Shown one piece after another: positions 60,221 to 64,000 of a stretch of 64,000 nt of DNA (position 1 is the first letter of the stretch; every line of letters starts with the position of its first letter). The notes beneath the pieces were generated by a model. The model ran no database searches and had not been told where the DNA came from. It saw only the letters and a list, made by a program, of their open reading frames with translations. The stretch spans positions 53,957 to 117,956 of the forward strand of contig JAIKXQ010000031.1 in assembly GCA_024684035.1 (NCBI GenBank), read 5' to 3'. Source of the DNA: Eubacterium sp. GTDB taxonomy: Bacteria > Bacillota > Clostridia > Lachnospirales > Lachnospiraceae. Made by a program: the position numbers and the translations under genes.

Positions 60221-61117
60221 ATGGTTAATCAGAAATATCTTGATAAAGCAGAAGTACTGATCGAGGCGTTGCCGTACATCCAGCGCTTCAACAGAAAAAT
60301 CATCGTTGTCAAATACGGCGGAAGCGCCATGATCGACGAGGAGCTTCAGCAGAATGTAATCAAGGATGTCGTTCTTCTGAAACTGGTAGGTTTCAAGCCG
60401 ATCCTTGTACATGGCGGCGGAAAGGAAATCTCCCGCTGGGTCGGAAAAGTGGGCATGGAGCCGAAATTTGTGAACGGTCTGCGTGTAACCGACGAGGATA
60501 CCATGGAAGTGGCCGAGATGGTACTGAACAAAGTCAACAAAGGCCTTGTGAGCATGGTGGAATCCCTCGGAGTCAAGGCCGTGGGACTCTCCGGCAAGGA
60601 CGGAGGTCTCCTTCAGGTAAACAAGAAGTTCTCCAACGGCGAGGATATCGGTTATGTGGGAGAGATCAAGAACGTCAATCCACAGGTGATTCACGATCTT
60701 CTGGAGAAGGATTTCCTGCCCATCATCTGTCCCATCGGAACGGATGATTCCTATCATTCCTACAATATCAACGCAGACGACGCGGCAAGTGCCATTGCCG
60801 AGGCCATGAACGCTGAGAAGCTTGCGTTCCTGAGCGATATCGAGGGCGTGTATTACGACAAAGACGATCCATCCACACTGATCTCAGAGCTCACCGTTGC
60901 CGAGGCAGGGGGACTCATCGAGAGCGGACACGTGGCAGGAGGAATGATCCCGAAACTTCAGAACTGCATCACGGCCATTGAAAACGGCGTAAACAGAGTC
61001 CATATCCTTGACGGAAGAATTCCCCACTGTCTGCTTCTGGAGATCTTCACAAACAAAGGAATCGGTACGGCAATACTCAGGAACGAAGAGGAGAAATACA
61101 GCAATGAAAACAAGTGA
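60221..61117 (+). CDS. argB: acetylglutamate kinase
   Basis: 298 residues, amino-acid-kinase fold. KYGGSAM (28-34), HGGGKEIS (about 64-71), [25 protein letters not shown] and [10 protein letters not shown] are typical. It phosphorylates N-acetylglutamate, in many bacteria the arginine-inhibited step; the N-terminal helix (residues 1-22) linked to arginine-sensitive forms is present. It overlaps argD by 14 bases. Confidence 0.96.
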   Translation: MVNQKYLDKAEVLIEALPYIQRFNRKIIVVKYGGSAMIDEELQQNVIKDVVLLKLVGFKPILVHGGGKEISRWVGKVGMEPKFVNGLRVTDEDTMEVAEMVLNKVNKGLVSMVESLGVKAVGLSGKDGGLLQVNKKFSNGEDIGYVGEIKNVNPQVIHDLLEKDFLPIICPIGTDDSYHSYNINADDAASAIAEAMNAEKLAFLSDIEGVYYDKDDPSTLISELTVAEAGGLIESGHVAGGMIPKLQNCITAIENGVNRVHILDGRIPHCLLLEIFTNKGIGTAILRNEEEKYSNENK

Positions 61118-62291
61118 TTACATGAAGACCACTGACGAATACGTTCTTCACACCTACAACAGGTTTCCTTTTGTACTGGAAAAGGGAGAGGGCGTGCGTC
61201 TCTACGACACGGACGGCAAAGAGTATCTGGACTTTGCTGCCGGCATCGCTGTATTTGCCCTTGGCTATAACAACCCGAAGTACAGTGAGGCAGTGAAGGA
61301 TCAGGTGGACAAGCTGATCCACACCTCCAACCTTTTCTACAACGTACCCATGGCCACCGCGGCAAAAAAACTGGCCGAGGCCTCCGGCATGTCGAAAGTC
61401 TTTTTCACCAACAGCGGTACAGAAGCTATTGAGGGAGCCATCAAGGCAGCACGTAAATATGCGTATCTCAAAGACGGGAGGACAGATCACGAGATCATTG
61501 CCATGAAACATTCTTTCCACGGCCGCAGCCTCGGAGCTTTGTCGGTGACCGGAAATGACCATTATCAGGAGCCCTTCAAACCGCTGATCGGCGGTATCAA
61601 ATTTGCCGATTTCAACGATCTGGAGAGCGTGAAGGCCTGCGTCACAGACAAGACCTGCGCCATCATCATGGAGACCGTTCAGGGTGAAGGCGGCATTTAT
61701 CCTGCAGAGCCGGCTTTCCTTGAGGGGGTAAGAAAACTCTGCGACGAGAAGGATATACTTCTGATCCTGGATGAGATCCAGTGCGGAATGGGACGTACCG
61801 GTCATATGTTTGCATGGCAGGAATACGGCGTGAAACCGGATATCATGACAAATGCCAAGGCTCTTGGCTGCGGCGTGCCGGTAGGCGCTTTTGTACTCAA
61901 TGAGAAGGCAGCGTCCAAATCCCTTGTTCCGGGAGATCACGGAACCACCTACGGCGGAAACCCGCTGGCCACAAGAGCTGTAGATACCGTCTTCGATATT
62001 TTTGCCGAAGATCATATCATCGAGCACGTACAGGAGATCACACCCTATCTCGAGAAGAGACTGGATGAACTGGTGTCGAAATACGACTTCCTCTCCACAA
62101 GACGCGGAAAAGGTTTCATGCAGGGACTGGTGGTTGAGGGACGTCCCGTGGGAGAAATCATCAACAAGGCGCTTTCCAACGGCCTGATCATCATCAGCGC
62201 AGGCAGCAATGTGCTTCGCCTGGTTCCGCCGCTCGTCATTGAGAAGAGCGACATCGATGAGATGATCGAGAAGCTGGAGGCTTCCTTCTAA
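61104..62291 (+). CDS. argD: acetylornithine aminotransferase
   Basis: 395 residues, PLP-dependent class III aminotransferase. [28 protein letters not shown] and TNAKALGCG with PLP-binding Lys252 are in place, then [10 protein letters not shown]. It converts acetylglutamate semialdehyde to acetylornithine. ATG 61104 lies inside the end of argB, with GAGGAG about 11 nt upstream; the overlap implies translational coupling. Confidence 0.95.
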   Translation: MKTSDYMKTTDEYVLHTYNRFPFVLEKGEGVRLYDTDGKEYLDFAAGIAVFALGYNNPKYSEAVKDQVDKLIHTSNLFYNVPMATAAKKLAEASGMSKVFFTNSGTEAIEGAIKAARKYAYLKDGRTDHEIIAMKHSFHGRSLGALSVTGNDHYQEPFKPLIGGIKFADFNDLESVKACVTDKTCAIIMETVQGEGGIYPAEPAFLEGVRKLCDEKDILLILDEIQCGMGRTGHMFAWQEYGVKPDIMTNAKALGCGVPVGAFVLNEKAASKSLVPGDHGTTYGGNPLATRAVDTVFDIFAEDHIIEHVQEITPYLEKRLDELVSKYDFLSTRRGKGFMQGLVVEGRPVGEIINKALSNGLIIISAGSNVLRLVPPLVIEKSDIDEMIEKLEASF

Positions 62292-62335
62292 TAAAGAAAG
62301 GATCTTTTGAAAAATCTGCTCAAAGATTCTACATG

Positions 62336-62362
62336 GCTGTCGGCATTTGCCGGCAGCTTTTT
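62336..62362 (+). terminator. rho-independent terminator after argD
   Basis: GCTGTCGGC (62336-62344) and GCCGGCAGC (62349-62357), one wobble, ATTT loop, then five T. Confidence 0.85.
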
Positions 62363-62365
62363 AAG

Positions 62366-62432
62366 TTTCACAGGAAAATACTTCGCAATTTCTATGAAAC
62401 AAAACGATCCGCTTGCGGACTTTGTTACCGAA
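62366..62432. repeat. dispersed palindromic repeat A, copy 12
   Basis: GTTTCACAGGAAAATACTTCG, CAATTTCTATGAAACAAAA, then CGATCCGCTTGCGGAC. Follows the argD terminator directly. Confidence 0.6.
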
Positions 62433-62489
62433 ATTTGAAGAAAAAATACAGCGTGATTAAGAAATGAAATCATAGAGATTTCCGCAGAC

Positions 62490-62518
62490 TTGTAATTGTT
62501 ACAAAAATTCGATACAAT
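62490..62518 (+). promoter_or_regulatory. promoter for the ComEA-like gene
   Basis: TTGTAA (62490-62495), 17-nt spacer, TACAAT (62513-62518). Confidence 0.6.
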
Positions 62519-62571
62519 AAGTAACGTCAGATATCACAGATCCGGAAAAAGAAAAATCCGGGGTGATACAG

Positions 62572-63315
62572 ATGAGAAGAATTGTAAAATATATGAGCAT
62601 ACTCCTTGGAACGCTGCTCCTCTGTTCCTGTGGAAGTCCCTCCGTAATCTGCGTGTCAGAGACGGAGAGCTTTTCGGAGAGCGAAGGCGCAGATCGTGCA
62701 GCTATGGCCGATGGCAGTGAAAGCGGGGAAGAGACGGAAACCTACAGCAGAGAAACTGACTCGGAAAAACGTGCGGAGACGACCGGTGATAGCAGTGGAA
62801 ATGCGCCGGCAAAGGCAGTGAGTGGAGGACAGGAATCTTCGGAGATCTATGTCTATGTTTGCGGCGCCGTGCAGAAACCCGGGGTCTATCAGCTTCCGGA
62901 AGGAAGCCGGGTCTTTCAGGCCATAGAGGCAGCCGGAGGCACCAGAGAGGACGCGGAGGATAAAGCGCTGAACAGAGCACAGATTCTGTCCGACGGTGAC
63001 CAGATTATCGTCTACACCGCAGAAGAAATCCGGTCCGGACAGGCAGAGCTGTACGAACCCTCCGGCGTGACGAGTGGAGAGGGAGGATCTGCGGGGGAAA
63101 CTTCAAGGACTTCGGAATCCGGGAGTAAGGTAAATATCAATACGGCCGGACCGGAAGACCTGCAGACACTGCCGGGCATCGGGGAAGCCAGGGCAGAGGC
63201 CATCATCCGTTACCGTGAGGAACACGGAAGGTTTTCCGGAATCGAAGAAATACAGAATATTCCCGGGATCAAACAGAAAGCTTTCGAAAAGATCAAAGAC
63301 TATATCGAGGTATAA
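62572..63315 (+). CDS. comEA: ComEA-like helix-hairpin-helix lipoprotein
   Basis: 247 residues. An N-terminal hydrophobic segment ends in LLLCSC, a plausible lipoprotein cleavage site. A Ser/Glu/Thr-rich linker (about 25-85) precedes a SLBB domain (about 88-150, YVYVCGAVQKPGVYQLPEGSRV) and a ComEA helix-hairpin-helix domain (about 180-247, VNINTAGPEDLQTLPGIGEARA). ComEA binds double-stranded DNA outside the membrane and hands it to the ComEC channel in natural transformation. comEC is not in the window. ATG 62572 follows GGGGTGAT. A response regulator gene starts one base after its stop. Confidence 0.85.
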   Translation: MRRIVKYMSILLGTLLLCSCGSPSVICVSETESFSESEGADRAAMADGSESGEETETYSRETDSEKRAETTGDSSGNAPAKAVSGGQESSEIYVYVCGAVQKPGVYQLPEGSRVFQAIEAAGGTREDAEDKALNRAQILSDGDQIIVYTAEEIRSGQAELYEPSGVTSGEGGSAGETSRTSESGSKVNINTAGPEDLQTLPGIGEARAEAIIRYREEHGRFSGIEEIQNIPGIKQKAFEKIKDYIEV

Positions 63316-63316
63316 T

Positions 63317-64000
63317 ATGGCAAACAGAGTACTTGTAGTAGATGATGAGAAACTGATCGTAAAGGGAATACGTTTTTCTCTGGAACAGGACGGATACGAG
63401 GTGTCCTGCGCTTACGACGGAGAAGAGGCGCTGAACATGGCAAAGGAGAACACCTATGACATCATTCTCCTGGATCTCATGCTTCCGAAAATGAACGGTC
63501 TCGATGTCTGCCAGCAGATCAGAGAGTTCTCATCGGTTCCGATCATCATGCTCACGGCCAAGGGCGAAGACATGGACAAGATCATGGGTCTCGAGTATGG
63601 TGCGGATGACTACATTACGAAGCCGTTCAATATCCTGGAGGTGAAAGCCAGAATCAAGGCAATCCTCCGCCGGGCAAGAAAACCGGAGAAGGCAGAAGAG
63701 AAGACAAAGGTTGTTCAGGCAGGAGATCTGAAGCTTGACTGCGACAGCCGCCGGGTATTCATCGGCGATGGCGAGGTGAACCTGACAGCCAAGGAATTCG
63801 ATGTTCTTCAGCTGCTGGTCTTCAACCCGAACAAAGTCTACAGCAGAGAGAATCTTCTGAACATCGTCTGGGGATACGAGTATCCCGGCGACGTGCGGAC
63901 CGTGGACGTCCATATCCGTCGACTTCGTGAGAAGATCGAAGATAATCCAAGCGAGCCCCGTTACGTGCATACGAAGTGGGGCGTGGGATACTACTTCCAG
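63317..64000 (+). CDS. OmpR/PhoB-type response regulator (cut by window end)
   Basis: 228 residues visible, still open at the edge; the final GVGYYF is close to the usual C-terminus, so only a few residues should be missing. The receiver domain has the acidic pair (Asp9, Asp10), phospho-acceptor Asp53 in LLDLMLP, the Thr in MLTAKG and the Lys in ITKPFN. The winged-helix domain (about 130-228) contains LTAKEFDVLQLL and VDVHIRRLREKIE. It starts one base past the ComEA-like gene, with GAGG inside the end of that gene, so the two are co-transcribed. A cognate histidine kinase presumably follows beyond the window. WalR/PhoP-like by look; the signal is unknown. Confidence 0.92.
   Translation, partial: MANRVLVVDDEKLIVKGIRFSLEQDGYEVSCAYDGEEALNMAKENTYDIILLDLMLPKMNGLDVCQQIREFSSVPIIMLTAKGEDMDKIMGLEYGADDYITKPFNILEVKARIKAILRRARKPEKAEEKTKVVQAGDLKLDCDSRRVFIGDGEVNLTAKEFDVLQLLVFNPNKVYSRENLLNIVWGYEYPGDVRTVDVHIRRLREKIEDNPSEPRYVHTKWGVGYYFQ

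Overview
The window looks like chromosomal DNA of a Gram-positive, anaerobic Clostridia bacterium, most likely in the family Lachnospiraceae. Reasons: a single-chain pyruvate:ferredoxin oxidoreductase, MecA, Crh, WhiA, RapZ and a DivIVA-like protein, a T-box leader in front of valS, strong AGGAGG ribosome-binding sites, TTGACA/TATAAT promoters, and several small families (DUF1836, DUF5684, DUF4349, SseB-like) common in that group. I cannot name the genus from the sequence alone. No rRNA, tRNA, CRISPR array, transposase or phage gene was seen.

Layout. 0-11.6 kb: DUF1836 regulator, a histidine phosphatase, a P2-type cation ATPase, a DUF5684 membrane protein with a Gly/Asn/Tyr tail, an LtaS-like sulfatase-fold enzyme, an asparagine-synthetase-like protein without its N-terminal Cys, a FliB-like methylase and a Nudix hydrolase. 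11.7-12.4 kb: a HAD hydrolase on the minus strand. 12.4-16.6 kb: an AT-rich island with an LXG-type (type VII secretion) polymorphic toxin, a membrane-anchored putative immunity protein and two small helical partner proteins. 16.7-31.8 kb: nudC, trpS and an RluA-type synthase (both minus), a lactonase-family propeller, nifJ, tandem SseB-like paralogues, an M16C peptidase, era and recO. 31.87-33.2 kb: a second AT-rich patch holding an orphan tip of the LXG toxin plus a diverged copy of its putative immunity gene. 33.3-45.2 kb: a DUF4349 lipoprotein, a histidine phosphatase, the T-box-valS-folC unit, a 50-codon gene with a TPR membrane protein, and murB-rapZ-whiA-crh. 45.4-57.2 kb: mecA (minus), a GH18/SH3 protein, a DivIVA-like protein, sua5, rpiB, upp, a nucleoside salvage run (dCMP deaminase, uridine phosphorylase, cdd, deoB) and an NlpC/P60 wall hydrolase. 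57.3-62.3 kb: argG (minus) divergent from argJ-argB-argD. 62.5 kb to the end: a ComEA-like lipoprotein and an OmpR-type response regulator cut by the window edge.

How genes work together. The salvage run turns (deoxy)nucleosides and bases into nucleotides and pentose phosphates (Udp, Cdd, DeoB, Upp, RpiB). The arg genes cover acetyl recycling, acetylglutamate phosphorylation, acetylornithine transamination and argininosuccinate synthesis, but argC is not in the window. MurB-RapZ-WhiA-Crh matches the Bacillus yvc/crh neighbourhood without glmR.

The most unusual content is the LXG locus and its partner 16 kb downstream. The downstream cassette keeps two short stretches nearly identical to the full toxin gene (31 bp and about 90 bp), then a different toxin tip and a different immunity paralogue. 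It looks like an archived tip/immunity module that could be swapped into the full gene by recombination. A second theme is dispersed non-coding repeats: an imperfect palindrome seen about a dozen times, mostly right after terminator T-runs, and a separate GC-rich repeat seen twice in opposite orientation.
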